From: Plazaster borealis
Taxonomy: Eukaryota > Echinodermata > Asteroidea > Forcipulatida > Labidiasteridae
Reading direction: 5' to 3'
Assembly (NCBI GenBank): GCA_021014325.1
Contig: CM037457.1
Location: 10,668,538 to 10,732,537 of the forward strand
DNA: 64,000 nt
Below, piece after piece: positions 21,601 through 34,843 of this stretch; positions within the stretch are counted from its first letter, which is position 1; each line of letters begins with the position of its first letter. The translations under genes were made by a program, and so were the position numbers. The notes under the pieces are model-generated. The model saw only the letters and a list, made by a program, of their open reading frames with translations. It had not been told where the DNA came from and did no database searches.

Positions 21601-24600
21601 AATTTATCTGAAATGATATAAAAACAAAAAATGCACTGGATATTGACTTGAAATGATATGTCTTTGTTGGCCAGGTTCAATAACAACAGCCGATGGTTCA
21701 GCACTTGTGAAGCTTGGGAACACCACTTGCATCTGTGGCGTCAAAGCGGTATGTAAATGCCATTGAATGTAAAGACAGACAATTTGCTAATATCATTTCC
21801 CCAGATTCCCCAAACTTAAAAATAAAAATAAAAATGTTATTCTATTTTGTTTTACAGGAATTCTGTACCCCTGAAGAGGATCAGCCAAAATGCGGAATTG
21901 TTGGTAAGAAAAGTTGTCCTCAGTGTCCTCAGTACTGACATTTTATTTTGGCTGTGAGTTTGGATTTCCATTAATACATCTGAACTTGTTTTCACTTATG
22001 CATTTAAGTTTATATATCCTGTGGTTTACCGTTGGTGTTTATGAGTTTTGATGAATTACCTTCCTACTTTCTAAAACCATTCTTGTCTTGTCTTGATGGG
22101 TACTGCACCAACACCCTTCCTCAGGGGTCGCAGGGCAGGGTCGGTTGTGCGCATGGAATTGCCAACCATCCTTGCCAGAAATACTAGGGCAAACCCCTTC
22201 TCTTAACAATAAGTGTACTGGGTTCTTTTACATGCATTACACAACACACAGGACCTAGGGCTTTATGTCCCACCCAAAGGACGAAGCAGTAATGGTTAAC
22301 AGTGTCTTGCCTAAGGAGACAAATATCAACACCTGGACTCGAACCCACACTCTGCATTTCTTAACACCTGAGCTTGAGTCCGGTGCACTTGACCTTTCCG
22401 TAACAACACGCCATTATCTTCCACTGTGGTTTAGAAAGATGGATAAACTATGCCAGGCTGCAATATGATATCATATGATGAATGAATCCACACAGTACAG
22501 TCAACCCTCCTACTGTCTGACCTTTCAATATCTTACCACTGCGGTTTTGATGTGGTTAATTCATCTACACAATACACACATGTACACAGTTTTGTGCACA
22601 ATTGTGCCACCATACAAAAATAGTGCTGTTGAATGGTTAGCTGGTTGGTCATCTTGCTGGAAAATAATAATAATAATGAGCGCTTTATCACACCTAGGGG
22701 CGTCTCAAGTGCTCATTTTTTTGTTGTTGCCAGGTGTGTGGAGCTTTGTTCGACTTATAAGACCTATTTATTTACATAGCACCATAAAACAGTTTACAAG
22801 GTGCTGTGGCGCAATCTGCAGCCAACCATATAACCAGAAAAAACTGGGGTGAACCCTTCTTTTAACGTGTAGTGTACTGGGTTCTTTTATGTGCGTTACA
22901 CAACACACAGGGCCTTCGGCTTTACTTCCCATCCGGAGGACGAAGCAATAATGGTTGAGTGTTTTGCTTAAGGACACAAGTGTCACGACGGGGACTCGAA
23001 CCCACACTATGCTGACAAGAAACACTAGAACTCGAGTCCAGTGCATTTGACCGCTCGGCCACGACACACCACCCAATTTTACCAATGGAACTAAGAGTAG
23101 GAGGGTTAATGTATTTTATTTCTTTTTTGTGTGCACCTGAAGCAGGCTATATTGAGTAAAACGAATTCATGTTATTGTACTATCATACTTCCATTGTACA
23201 ATCTTGATTGCTTGTTTTTTTATTCATCACAGAATTAACTTTATAAACTAAAATTGTTGTCCGCAATTTTATGAACAGTTTTCCCATATCTTTCATGACG
23301 CACCTCTCCCATTTTCCTGAAAATTTGTATTAAGATTGCTGTTTTTGTTTCTTGCCTTTAGTTCCGAATGTAGAGTTACCACCTCTGTGTTCCTCACAGT
23401 TCAAGCCTGGACCTCCTAGCGAAAAAGCTCAAGTCGTCAGTCAGCTCATTGCTGATGTTATCAGCAAGTGAGTATAATGTATAGGGATGTTTTAGACTTG
23501 TCCACAAAGTGTACTCAAAAATGCTCCTGCACTGATTTGTGGCTGCTTTTATAATTTGAGATTTTGTTTTCATCCAGTCTATTGTTCTATTTCTTGAACT
23601 AGTTTTAACTTATTGCATGGGTCTTTGCTAGGCTTCCACCATCTTTGTAATTTTCCCCTTGTTATCAATTGTTTATTCATTCATTTTCATTCATCAATCG
23701 GCATAGTTTTGTGTCCGTGGCCGCCACGTTCTCAAATTGTAATGGGGGGGGGCATTCCTGGGGTCGCCACCATCACCTATTCTCTTTCAATCGCTGCTAT
23801 TCTTAGCTCTTGCACACTTCTACCTCTCCACTTTGTCACATTGTCTATCCAGCGCAGCTTAGGGCGACCTCTGCCACAACTTGTACCCATAGCAGGCCGT
23901 CTATAAGTGCTTTGGGTAGACCTCCCTGTCTCATCACATGAGTGCACCACACAGACTTTTCAAAAAGAAATTTCAAACAGACACAAGAAGACCTCCTGCC
24001 CTCAAAAATTATAATTTGTTTTTATTGATGATATCCCCCTTCACTTTTTGTTATGTTTCAGTGCAAAGTGCATCGATAAGGAATCGCTATGCATTGTTGA
24101 ATCAAAGGTAATGGAAATATTGATAACTGTTTAAGAGTTGGTAGGATTTTAAGCTTTGCATGGTGGAGTAGGACATAAAGTACTCATTCGAGTAGGCCAT
24201 GTAAGAAACCTCTTAAGTAGAGGTGTTGGCTTTAAAAAGAGCCGCTTAGTTATTCTCAATGTTTTGACTATTGTGCTCTAGTCATCATCAGGAGACTTTT
24301 GTAGAATTATTCAACAGCTTTTCATCTTTCATTTTGCGAAGATGCTTCCACATTTACTTTCAGTGAAATTAAAGTATTGCGATAAACACACCAGGTTTGA
24401 TTCACTTGGTGGTTGAGACATATATTCCTGTCTTGTAACTACCAACGCTTTTCAAGATATTTGACTTTCAGTTAATGCGTCGTCAAAAAACTGTTGTCAT
24501 TACTGTTAGCTTGGTGCGCCTGCTGTTTGTTAGATGGAGTTGTTCTTTCCCTAACGCCCACCCCTCACCCTTCCCACCGTCTTGGGTTCAAAAGTTTCTG

Positions 24601-27600
24601 ATATGGGGTTATGCCACTGAAAGTTGCAGACACCACTCCGTAAACTCTGAAATAATGGGACCATTCTTTTTATTATTCATAGTTATGTTGGGTGCTGTTC
24701 TGTGACATAGTATGTCTTGACTATGATGGTAACATTGTGGATGCTTGCCTCATTGCTCTAATGGCTGCTCTTAGAAATGGTAAGTTCTATCAAGTTAGTT
24801 GAAAGTACACAGTCCCGTTGACGTGTTATATCATGTGCTTGGCATACAAATATTTGCGAAATAATCTGCATTGTAGTGTTTTTTGTAGTTGTGTAGTTTT
24901 GTAGCTGTAGCTTTTATTTGCACATGCTACGTATAGCAGACCTCCAAACATATGATTTTTGTCAACTTTTAAAGATTTTTCATGCATTTTTATGCTTTAC
25001 GTTTTGTATGCAAAATTGTTATGATTTGTAATAATGTACTTTTTAAAGAATGTTTTGTTTAAAAATAATCACAGGTGATTACGTGCGTGTCTTAAAGCCT
25101 TGTCACATAGGGAAATTGTTAAAGGTAGCTTGAAGACAACCAACTGCAGTGCATGCAAAAGGAACACTTCTGTAGTACAAGACATTTTTCTAACAGTATC
25201 TTACTCCCCCCAAGACAATTATGTGGAAATTGACATGTGAATGTTTTTTTCTTCTTGGAGATTTCCTGGAATTGGTTACCTATAAATCTCTCCGTGAGAC
25301 TTGGCCCTTATACCATGGAGGTAGAATTCTACCTCCATGCTTATACATAGTCTATTTCTGCATGGTCTGTAGTGTCCGGTTTGCATAATCGCATGCACTA
25401 ATACAATCAAACTCTGCAGGACAGGACTGTTTAAACTAAGTGCTTGCGTAGTGATAATCTGTGCAAGCATGGGCCATCCTCCAGCTATTGAGTTTCATAT
25501 GTTACAATGCTGCATTTGCATAATTGAATAGACCATTTAACCTGTTAGATAACGGCGCCACAAATCCTAGACTTCCTGCAGGCACGATTTGTACACAGCC
25601 CAATGGAAGATCACGTAAAATCTGATATTTTATGGAGATTGCACTGTCTGAGTTTTATCAACTTTTGAAAGGGGGCACATCTCAAAACTTAGTTCAGCTG
25701 TTTTTTTATAACTCTTGAGTTTATGTGGAAATTATGACACACAGTGTAAAATTTCCCATAAAGACCAGTGTAGTATCTTGCCTGACAAGAAATGCCCTGG
25801 AATGTACAAGGTCACTCTGTTCGTTTTAAGAATGGTTACATGGTCTGTACGCAAACTATCTTGGTAGGACGCTTGTTTTCACAGAGTTTTTTGCAGGGAA
25901 GTTTGAAGTAAGTCCACCAAACATTGGTAACATGGGGATTAGAACTGTTCTGACAGGATTTGACAGTACCTTTCTCTGTGTGCATGGTGACAGACCAAAC
26001 AATGACTACCAGTTCGATGAAAAGTTTGATTTCTGAAATCTAAATGTTGGGAGTTCTATAAATATGTAACAAGAGCAAGGCATTTTAATGGATGACATCT
26101 ATTCAGGTGTTTGCTTTCATGCTGTGTGTTACTATAGCCCTTGAGGCCGAAGGTTGACACCTTATTAAAGTAATTTGATTTTAAATAATTGTCAGTGTTG
26201 CTACGTGAAGTGACGATTGATGAAGAATCACAACTTCCAGTCACATCATCAGATAAGATTGTCCCACTGAGCATAAACAGCACACCAGTAGCTACCTCAT
26301 TTGCCATCTTTGATGAGTAAGTATAACAAGTAAATTCTGGGGTTAACAAAGAAAGATTTTACAACAGAAAGATTTGAACCTGTGACCTCCGAATTAATAT
26401 GCTGGTGCTTTACCAACTGAGCTGTCTAGCCCTAACGTGGCGGTCTCCCTATTTTGTCAATATCTTTGTTTGAATTGCCATTCTGCAGCCATTCAACTTG
26501 TAACTTCCGTATAACCAGGGTTAGCCCAGTTTGTAGAGCGCCGACACGTTAATCCGGAGGTCGCAGATTAGAATCTTGCTCTAGAAAATATTTCTTTGTT
26601 CACCCCAAAATTAATTAAAAATTTACCCAGTCAGTTTCCTTTGTGGTTTTTATTACTTGATATTAAAAAGTAAATGAGTTTTCTGATCCCAGCTATTATT
26701 TTGTTTGCCTGGGGTGAGGGACTTGCTTTTTGTATATCCCTGGCTGTACCCTGGCACCGCATGCAAGGCATTATTTTACAACCCCTGCATGATCCCGGCC
26801 CCAGCACGTGGGGAAATTTATCACAACACTTCTTGGCGAAGTCCCCGCTATTGTCCCAGTAGGGCGGGGCAAAATCGGTACACCCTTGTACAACCTTGGC
26901 AAAGTCCTCGCTATTGTCTTAGTAGGGCGGGGCAAAATCGGTACAACCTTGTACAACCTTGGCAAAGTCCTCGCTATTGTCCCAGTAGGGCGGGGCAACA
27001 GAATTGTACAACCTTGCCCAAGTCATCAATATTGTCCTTGTAGGGCAGGGAATAAAATTGTATGACCTCGGCTAAGTCCTTGCAATTGTCCTGGCTAGTG
27101 GGGCACGGTTGTTTGCACATCTATGCCTAAGTCGCGGGTCCTCCACGGCCGGGACTACAATTGATATGTGCATTACTGCACACAAACACATTTTGCATAT
27201 CTCATTTGTCTTAAGCTCTGTATGCCACTGTGCATCATAAATTCAATTTCTTGTATCTTTTTTAGTGCTGTGTTATTAGCAGACCCTACCAATGAGGAAG
27301 AATGCATAGCTACTGGGATGGTGACAGTGGTAGTGACTGAGGATGGCAACTTACAAGCCCTTCATAAACCAGGTAAGATCTTGGTCTTCTTCTGATCTAC
27401 CACAATGGATAGTTAATTTGCTTCGCAGTGTTGTTTCAATTGAAAACAACATACTGTACTAAGCCATCAGCATAAATCTAAACAATGTACATTTTAGATT
27501 TGCATCACAAAAAATACATTTACATTGATAATTCATTGCATAAAGTTTATTAAAGTGTTTTTTTAATTTTGAGCCAAATCGGTTGTCCAATGTTCATACC

Positions 27601-29272
27601 TATACTTCCATTCATTTATCACTGATATAATATTGAAATGTTCTTTATACATTGTGGGTTAGTTCATTGAAATGTTCATTTAAAGGGTTCAAGATGTGTA
27701 AAACTGCCATAACTCTAGCTCACTACTGGAGCAACAATCTCTTAATCTGGTCTCTTTCCAGATGATGTGAATTTTGTTTTTAACTGCCATAATTTTTGAC
27801 ATTTTTATGTGACACATTGTATAATGAACTTGCAATGTTCAAGCTTTTTGTGTTTGAAGCTTGAAGTGTATTTTAATTCATTGCACATTCTGTGTGCAGT
27901 TTTCGTGTACATTTATTCATTGCTTATTGTGTGCCAAATGTTTTTCTGATGTTGTTCAATACTATAGTTTGAACTGAATATTGCTCTGTCACTGTTTGAA
28001 TATTTTTGTGTATGAAGTTTCTTGAGTGCATTTTTGTTTTACTCTCCATTCAAAATGTTATTTTGTATGTCGATCTGTGAGATATACATTGGTGAGAATG
28101 TTTCTTAAGCAAACACCTGATGTATTTGAAGTGTTTTTTTTGTTATGAACATATTGAAGTTTGCAATCTTGATTATTGAATTGTTGTTTTGCATTATTTA
28201 ACATATGTGAATATTTTTTATTGTTTAACACTGGTACTGTATGACCATCCAATGTTATCCACTATATGGTTTTGAATGATAAACTATGCCAGCCTTCAAT
28301 ATATTGATTGATGGTGTATGCATCTACACAATACACACATGTACACAGTTAACCCTCCCACTGTCTGACCATTCAATTGATAAGTTGGTGCTCAAAGTTG
28401 ATTGAAATGTTTCATTTTGAGCCCAATCTAATACGCATACCTATATTTCCATTTCCATCAGATTATTACTGCTGTAATGTTGAAATATTCTTTATATATT
28501 CATTGACGTGATCCTGTTATTGGCGCTAATAATTGTGCTGTTGAACGTGTAATAAATATCCTACCAAGTGGTTTTGAAAATTATATGTGTGGTGAATGCA
28601 TCTACACAGTAAAAAGTACAGTTAGTTCTGTTTATAGTTGTGCCACCATACACAAACCCTGCAGTTGAATGGATTTAAATGGTTGTGTCAATTCACTGGA
28701 GACAGGCATGATATTTTGCCCTTGAAAAACAGTAAGAACATTTTATAGAGTAAAAGGGCTGACCTACATGTACACATGGTGTAGGTTTTAATAGACTTTC
28801 AGGCTATTTAATCATAATTTTTCTGATTTTTCTAAGAGCAAAAGAATTGGAAATAAGACTAAAGTAGGAAGCATATCATGCCTGTTGAGAATATGACAAA
28901 GAGTAGGAGGGTTAAGCTCCTAGTCTCCTTTCTTAATCCTTGCCCGTCATAGGCCAAGCAACAAAACCCACCCATTTCAGTATGTTCTTACATGTTGGTC
29001 ATTTTGATAAAAAGTTGCTTGAATTTGCTTGAATAATCAGTTTTTATTATGCAAATCATTTACTTAGGCGTAGTTTAACGTTAATTGTTATCATTTACTC
29101 ACACTTGTTATTACCATTATGTGAAATGACTGATTGATCTGATATGATTTTCTTGTTAGGTGGGAGTCCACTCTCTGTCGACCAGCTGCAAGACTGTATC
29201 ACAAGATCCCAAACAAGATCAAAGGAAGTTCTCAACTTAATACACAACACTGTGAACAGTGTAGATAGGTAG
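18641..29272 (+). CDS. EXOSC8: EXOSC8, exosome core subunit RRP43
   Basis: Eleven exons: 18641-18657, 20037-20073, 20643-20706, 21675-21748, 21858-21903, 23362-23467, 24062-24107, 24683-24779, 26196-26316, 27266-27372, 29160-29272. Phases close to 275 residues (human 276). The RNase PH-like fold is clear: [92 protein letters not shown]43 is one of six PH-like ring subunits of the nuclear and cytoplasmic RNA exosome; the animal ring is non-catalytic and channels RNA to DIS3/EXOSC10. The first coding exon supplies only 17 nt (MAAEL plus two bases), fixed by the phase of exon 2. An AATAAA at about 29602 could be the poly(A) signal. Introns hold SINEs, a palindrome and a tandem repeat. Confidence 0.97.
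18958..19110. repeat. Foldback palindrome in EXOSC8 intron 1
   Basis: The left arm 'ttccgcagcatgcctccaac' and right arm 'gttggaggcatgctgcggaa' are reverse complements. Inside them are an (ATT)n/poly(T) run, a smaller inverted pair ('ccctgttttccat' / 'gtggaaaacaggg') and a run of about 24 A. A large hairpin is predicted. It looks like a MITE or an inverted duplication of a retroelement tail. Confidence 0.75.
20495..20585 (-). mobile_element. tRNA-derived SINE head, family B
   Basis: On the minus strand: A box TGGTCTAACAG, B box GGTTCGAATACC inside a 'gtcgtgggttc' context. It parallels the unit at 3508-3597 in order and spacing, including a nearby 'cagtgacaa' flank. In EXOSC8 intron 2. Confidence 0.55.
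22125..22415 (-). mobile_element. Family A SINE in EXOSC8 intron 5
   Basis: Contains 'ttacatgcattacacaacac', 'cttaaggagacaa'-like and 'gactcgaacccacactctgc' segments in the order seen in the other minus-strand copies. A second, longer copy lies at 22663-23072. Confidence 0.75.
22663..23072 (-). mobile_element. Complete family A SINE in EXOSC8 intron 5
   Basis: Begins with the reversed 3' tail ('aataataataatgagcgctt') and ends with the reversed tRNA-like head ('ccgctcggccacgacacacc'), so all parts are present. It lies 250 bp from another copy of the same family in the same orientation. Confidence 0.8.
24252..24296 (-). ncRNA. Decayed hammerhead ribozyme motif
   Basis: Minus strand: stem I strand GTCTC, core CTGATGA, stem II GACTA...TAGTC, then CAAAACA where an intact motif has CGAAACG. 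Both differences are CpG-to-CpA changes, as expected from cytosine deamination. The loss of G12 should abolish cleavage. In EXOSC8 intron 7. Confidence 0.6.
26830..27100. repeat. 55-64 bp tandem repeat in EXOSC8 intron 9
   Basis: About five copies of a unit containing 'ttggcaaagtcctcgctatt' and 'gtcccagtagggcggggca', starting near 26832, 26896, 26959, 27014 and 27068. The units are GC-richer than the surroundings and decay toward the right. It lies 166 bp before exon 10. Confidence 0.85.
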
Positions 29273-29667
29273 TACGGCAGCGTTAATCATTATAGTGTAT
29301 ATTGTATAGGGTTCAAAATAAGATAAGATGTTGGTGTAATTCCAAGACGGCGCTCTTCCCAGACCCAAGTTTTTTGTTTTACACTGAGCAAGAACCTAAA
29401 TATTAATCGAGTGTGTCACATTTGACACTCCATCCATATTGCAGCGGAGTATGGGCCTATGATGTTTGCCAACCACTGTAGAAAGCGTTGGGCGATTTGC
29501 TTAATTTGACATGCCCCTGGGGAATACACATTTTTGTAACTTTATTAGTCAGTTTTAAACAACTTGTTCTTTTTTTGCCTCAGTATGCTGAAATACCAAA
29601 GAAATAAATATAAAAAACCATGGTTAGAACAAGAAACCACTTGTAGTGATTTGAATTAGTTAAATTG

Positions 29668-29935
29668 TTGCCGCTTCCCAGATTGTATCATAAACTTGGG
29701 TGTGATTCCAGGCTTTTCGGCAGTTACAGGTTGAATAGCTGCTGACTGGCACCCCCCAAACAAAGATATTGACAAAATAGAGAGACCGCCAACATTAGGG
29801 TCAGATAGCTCAGATGTTCAAATCCCGCTGCAGTCAATTTTTCTTTGGGTAAATGTCAATTTTTCTTTGGGTAAATTTTAAATAATTTGGGGTGAAATTT
29901 TAAATAATTTGGGGTGAACGGTCAGTTTCCATAGT
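29668..29935 (+). mobile_element. Family C SINE, decayed
   Basis: Shares 'aacttgggtgtgattcc', 'ggcagttacaggttgaat' and 'gctgactggcacccc' with 14031-14245, followed by a damaged tRNA-like B box ('gttcaaatcccgctgc'). Confidence 0.6.
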
Positions 29936-30008
29936 GGTTTATTACTCGATAAGTTTCCATAGTGGTTTATTACTCGATAAGTTTCCATAGTGGTTTATTA
30001 CTCGATAG
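29925..30008. repeat. 28-bp tandem repeat, three copies
   Basis: Three nearly perfect copies of 'gtttccatagtggtttatta' plus 'ctcgataa', starting at 29925, 29953 and 29981. It is the amplified 3' end of the adjacent family C SINE. Confidence 0.85.
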
Positions 30009-32009
30009 TTTAATTTGTGTGTTTTTAATACACCTGGGGGCATGAATGCTCAGTCTACAAGTGTTAAATGACAGAGTACTACTTCATTGTCCACTGGTCA
30101 TAATAAATACGTTTTACTTGTTGGGGCAAGATAGATAGTCTAGTGTTGTTTTGCTTGTGGTGCATCTGACTCATTGCCAAGAACGGTTTTGGTTGTGAAA
30201 TCTTGGCATTCATCTACCATATATGCATTTTCTTTTGGAAGAGCGCTCTTCCATTTCATCAAAATGTCATCGTCACAACTTATTGAGAGAGCAATAAATG
30301 CTTTATGTTTTGTCAGTGTTTTTTCTTCTCACAGAAGTCATATTCGCTTATTTCAATTCTGCAAGTAAAAATGAAAACAAAGTGTTGGCGACAAATTTCT
30401 CACACACATGGCTGTATTTCTGACCAAAGCATTTTTCAGGAAACTTACTCCTGGTATAGTAGTAGGCGCCCAGAAGTCCTCGTCAACTGTTGTGCCCCGT
30501 GGTTGGCAAGGCCACGGAAAGGGGCATACTGTATTACCAAGATGTCCTTCCGTGGGTGTGTGTGTGTGTGGGCACTCATTGACAATAACTGAAGAAGGAC
30601 TTGGCATATCAACTAAAAACTGGGTGTGTGGATTGGTCTTGGGATCCCCCAAAAGCCAAAAGCCTATTAATTTTAGATGACCCAGGTTAAATGTCAAGAA
30701 ATGGACTGGTTTGCAGGGCATTTGTGTTTAACAACACAACCTTTCTTGTTTATTACTGGTGGTACAGTAATCTTCCAGAACTCAGCGTCTATATTTGTGT
30801 TGTATAAATGTAAGTTTCTTTATATTTGTAAACACGCCTGTACATTGAGACCCATTATTGGAGTACTCATGCTAGTACTTGAGTACATTCAAGTACTCAG
30901 CCAGTACTCCATTATCAGTGCTCAAAAATAATTTGGACTTGGCTCGTACTCAACTCTTTGTACTTGGATTTGTCATATGACAGGAAACACATTAAAGTGT
31001 ACCACTTCTACCATCTTGTTAACAGTTTTTCCTGTGGTTGTAACTTTTTTTTTAAAGTACCTGAAACCACCCATAAGTGTTTCAACATGTAAAGGGACAT
31101 GCAGGCTTTATATAAAAATAGTTTGAGTTGATTAGAACTGTTCATTTTTTATTTACTCTTATATTTCATTTCAACAATTATGCATTTTTAAAAATAAGTT
31201 CCACGTTAAAGTTATTATACACAGGATCTGAAAGCTTACTGATTATGTTGTTCATACTAGAACAATTGTTTTTGTGAAATAAAGTCATATTCAAGAAAAC
31301 TGTATCTGAAAAACTACAAAAACGAAACAGCTGTTTTCGGTTGTTACAACCAAAATTAAGGGTAATGTATTTACATGCTGAAAATTGTGCATGGTTTTTC
31401 ACAATTTTTTCCTGACTCACGCAAAGGATTAAGCCCAAATGTTCACATGTTTATTTCATGTGGACTGTATGGTTGATCACACAAAACATGAATACCGTCT
31501 ACGACTATTTTGTCAGCTCTACCAATCCTGTATAATAATACCTTTAACTGTATCACCAAATTAAGAACCAGAGTAGAGAAGTGATTCCAGAAGCAACCCT
31601 CAAACACATGGCAATTGCATTATAAATAATACAGATATGCCTATTGAGCACTTTGGACAAGGGTAAAAGTGCATTGATTGATTGGCTCCCGCATCCATAA
31701 AATTAATGTAAATTCCTAGTCTAAAGAAAATTGAAACGAGAAACCAGTCCAAGCCCAAGCTTTGCTACACAAGTCTGAGCATGTGTTGTGTGATGCATGA
31801 AGGGGCTTGCCCCAATGTTTCTGGCATGGTTGGCTGCAGATTATACTGCATCACCTTGTAAACTGTTACTGTATCAAGGTTACTATAATAATCAGGTGAT
31901 GTCAATGGGCCTTAAAGTTCAAACATGGCTCTCTATACCTGTTGTAAAAGTTTACAGTGATTTGATTTTCCAGTCATGTGTGATAAAGTGCTAATTAAGA
32001 ACTGCTTAC

Positions 32010-32085
32010 TATAATAATAAATAATAATAATAATAAGACTTGTAATGCGCACATATCCACCCTGCTGGGTGTTCAAGGCGCTATT
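32010..32085 (-). mobile_element. CR1-like 3' terminus
   Basis: An (AAT)n tract followed by 'acttgtaatgcgcacatatc' and 'caccctgctgggtgttcaag', the reverse complement of the 3' end of the element at 5600-6043. Extremely 5'-truncated. Confidence 0.8.
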
Positions 32086-32087
32086 TG

Positions 32088-33300
32088 ATTAATCATTAAA
32101 TTAAATTCACTCCTCAATTTGAGACAGAATGGCGTTTAAATAATTTTATTTAGTCATCCACTCATATGTAAATCAACATGTATCTTGATGCATACAAATA
32201 TAAAAAAAAGAAACGTTATAGAATGTACCAAATGTTTTTGTTGGGTGGAAAGTCTAGATGCCATCATTCAAAATAATAAGAAATAGGCCGAGCCATTGAT
32301 AGCTGGGCAGATCACTTTACACTTGAAAATGCATTAAATTAATTCCCTTTAAAACAAACTTCTTGTTGACACCTTTTTGACAGCAGAATAAACATTGTAG
32401 TGCTCTTAAAAATTTTGCTTAAGTCTGTTTCTATCATCTAGTGAAAGGAGGCTGTGTCTCGGTGAATGACATGGTTTGTGATTATGGCCCTTTTGAAATG
32501 GCAACAGTCATTTTAAAGTCATGTTCAAAGAATTAGTAAGGATGCACTCTTCCCCATCCTGTTGGTGGAGTTGGTGGAGTTGGTGTGGTATGCTTTTTGC
32601 TTTTTCCCTTGCTGCTGCTAGCGTGTTGTTGGAGTGCTTGCTGCTGCTGTTGTCTTAGCTGCACCTGCTGCTGTTTGTGGTAGGCAAGCCGGGCTTGTAG
32701 CTGCTGTGCATGGAGTGCTTGTTGGTGGGCAAGGGGGTCAGTTGAGGCAGGTCAGCCTGTAAACCATTTAAAAACAAAAAGGAATATAAGCAATTTAAAG
32801 CATTCAGGTCAGAGGTCGACACACATATGCTATAGAGTTTTCAATCTCTTCCATCCATTCAACATACTTGTATTTGCACAGATTAATCCATTTGTTGTTA
32901 GCTGTGTACATCAACATGTACATGAATGTGCAATAAAACTGTACAATTCAGATCATGTGAAAAAGCAAAAACAAATAAAGAAATTGATTTTAAACTAAGC
33001 AAGTTACTTGAAAAACACATTTGTAAAGGCTGACAAGTAAAAAGCAATGTTTGGGGATCAACTTTCAAAGTCTATTGTATGAGTATTAATCTGTGCCAAA
33101 AATTGTCATCGACATAGGATTCAAATGTGAATCATAGCTACTTTAAAAGTCACTCATAGGGGATTATTGTCATTCTTTGGCACTAAAATTTGTTATAAAA
33201 TAGGCAACATAAAAAAGCAATGCAAATATTTTATTTGTTATTTTATTTTTGAAGTAGTTTCAATCTTAGTCTGCTAAAAAATAGCTTAGTTACTCGTGGT
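32088..33300 (-). pseudogene. Decayed duplicate of the last SUPT20H exon and 3' UTR
   Basis: The stretch at 32558-32760 matches the last SUPT20H coding exon (38342-38518), including the CAG-rich core and a KGKSK..TPTPP-like end. Inserted bases near its start shift the frame, a stop follows, and the normal stop codon is missing. Sequence to both sides also matches: 32095-32170 resembles 36345-36400 ('cctcaatttgagacagaatg' and a reversed poly(A) signal). The segment right of the exon resembles 38525-38625. It is therefore a genomic duplication, not a retrocopy. Confidence 0.8.
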
Positions 33301-33564
33301 TTGTTTACCCCATTTTTTATCTTAATTTTTAGGTTTACAATAAAACTTTTTTCTTTGCTTTTTTTGGTTGAAAAAAAAATTAAGGACAGTCCACCGGTAG
33401 TCGGATAAACTATCGCATATGATTTGACTCTTGTCTAATAAAGTGAAGTATTAAATATTATTATTAAATAATAATAGAATTAGAAATTTACTTGCCACAG
33501 TAGCCATTTTGGTCTCCAAGCTTAACTAACAATGTCCAATACTACTAAATAGCGCTTTTATTGG

Positions 33565-34723
33565 AACAAGACAAAGGGGTCTTAACTTTTAATGAGAAAC
33601 TAACGGTGTTGTATTAATAATGGAGATGGTCAACTCGGCAACTGTGTCTTTTTAATTAACGGTCCCCATAAATAGCGCTCTCATTGGTCAGAAGTGTCTT
33701 AGTTTAATTAACGGTCTCCTTATATAGCGCCCTCTACGACTTAGGTTGTTTAGTTTAGTTAACGGTCTTCTTATATAGCGCCCTCTTAAGATTTAGGTAG
33801 TTTAGTATAGACCTTTCTTTTGTTGATAAACAAACCGCGCTGGTTGGCATGGACGGCCGAATGTTAGCAAAACACTCAATCGTGTTAACAGATGTTGTGT
33901 CAAAATTCAACATTTCTGTTAACTTTCAATCAACCAAAAATACATACCATGATTGGTTGCTTTGCTTCCAACAAATTCAACACTATTTTAGAATATTTGT
34001 GTAACATTATTACAAAAACTGGTGGCTATCTTATGCTTTGCATTATATGCTTTTCCAGTTTTTTTCCCTCAACCTGGCAAAAAAAAAGCTGTGACGTTGC
34101 AAAAGAAAGGTCTATAGTTAACGGTCTCCTTATATAGCGCCCTCTTTATTTCACGAACTTATGACGTCATCACTTGATTGCGCGCACTGCACTCCTAACG
34201 GATAAAGACTGAAACCAGTCTAATATAAATAATTACACATGCGCAACACAACAGCCAACGTGCACACCAGACTTCTGAGGGCGCTATTTAATGTCACCAT
34301 TAGTTAAACTAAGACACTCTCCACCTACAGAGAGCGCTATTTATGGGGACCGTTAATTAAACTGAGACACTTTTGCCCTAATGAGAGCGCTATTCATTTG
34401 TTGACATTAAGAAAGCGCCATGTGCACAAGCTGACCGTCCCAGATATCAAACAACCCTCCGTAGATTGCCCATGGTTATGATGTGGCCCGTCAGGAGCCC
34501 AGTGGGTGTGGATATATTAAAATATAATGTTTACCCTGTTACTAGTGTTAGTGATGGTGGTTATCATAGGGGAAGAGGTGGACATGGTAATGGTTGTTCG
34601 AGGTTATTCTGTTCATGTGATTGAATTCATGTCTAGTACTCTGATATAGTGTAACCATGCCGTTACGGTAGTTTGTTTCGTCATCACACATAATTCGTCG
34701 CTCACCAATTTTGCAAACCAGTT
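33565..34723. repeat. Dispersed foldback repeat, copy II, with SUPT20H exon fragment
   Basis: The same element as 12358-12956: tandem 'gttaacggtctccttatat' units, later inverted. At 34428-34600 it carries a degraded but longer version of SUPT20H exon 40404-40777 (shared 'gtcaggagcccag', 'gggtgtggatat', 'aggggaagag'). A 310-bp element interrupts it at 33806-34115. It ends with 'ttcgtcgctcaccaattttg', also present at the end of copy I. Confidence 0.75.
33806..34115. mobile_element. MITE inserted in the foldback repeat
   Basis: Terminal inverted repeats 'tatagacctttcttttg' and 'caaaagaaaggtctata' bracket sequence absent from copy I of the surrounding repeat, so the insertion is later. Termini and flanks are compatible with a TA target duplication. 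No coding capacity. Confidence 0.8.
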
Positions 34724-34843
34724 TTTATTCAAATTATTAATATACTCATTTTTTAATACTGTTAACATTTTCAGCAATTTTCAGTTCCCAATAGTAATAC
34801 TATCGCAATAGTTACGAAATTACACAAATTACTATGTATGTCA

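Noticed and set aside
22475..22852. Open frame of 125 codons in EXOSC8 intron 5
   Set aside because: It runs through dispersed-repeat and SINE sequence and has no independent coding signal.
26830..27100. CRISPR-like repeat-spacer array
   Set aside because: Repeats are contiguous without unique spacers and the DNA is animal; it is a plain tandem repeat.
30353..30721. Open frame of 122 codons (minus)
   Set aside because: No recognisable family, no splice context, composition like the surrounding intergenic DNA.
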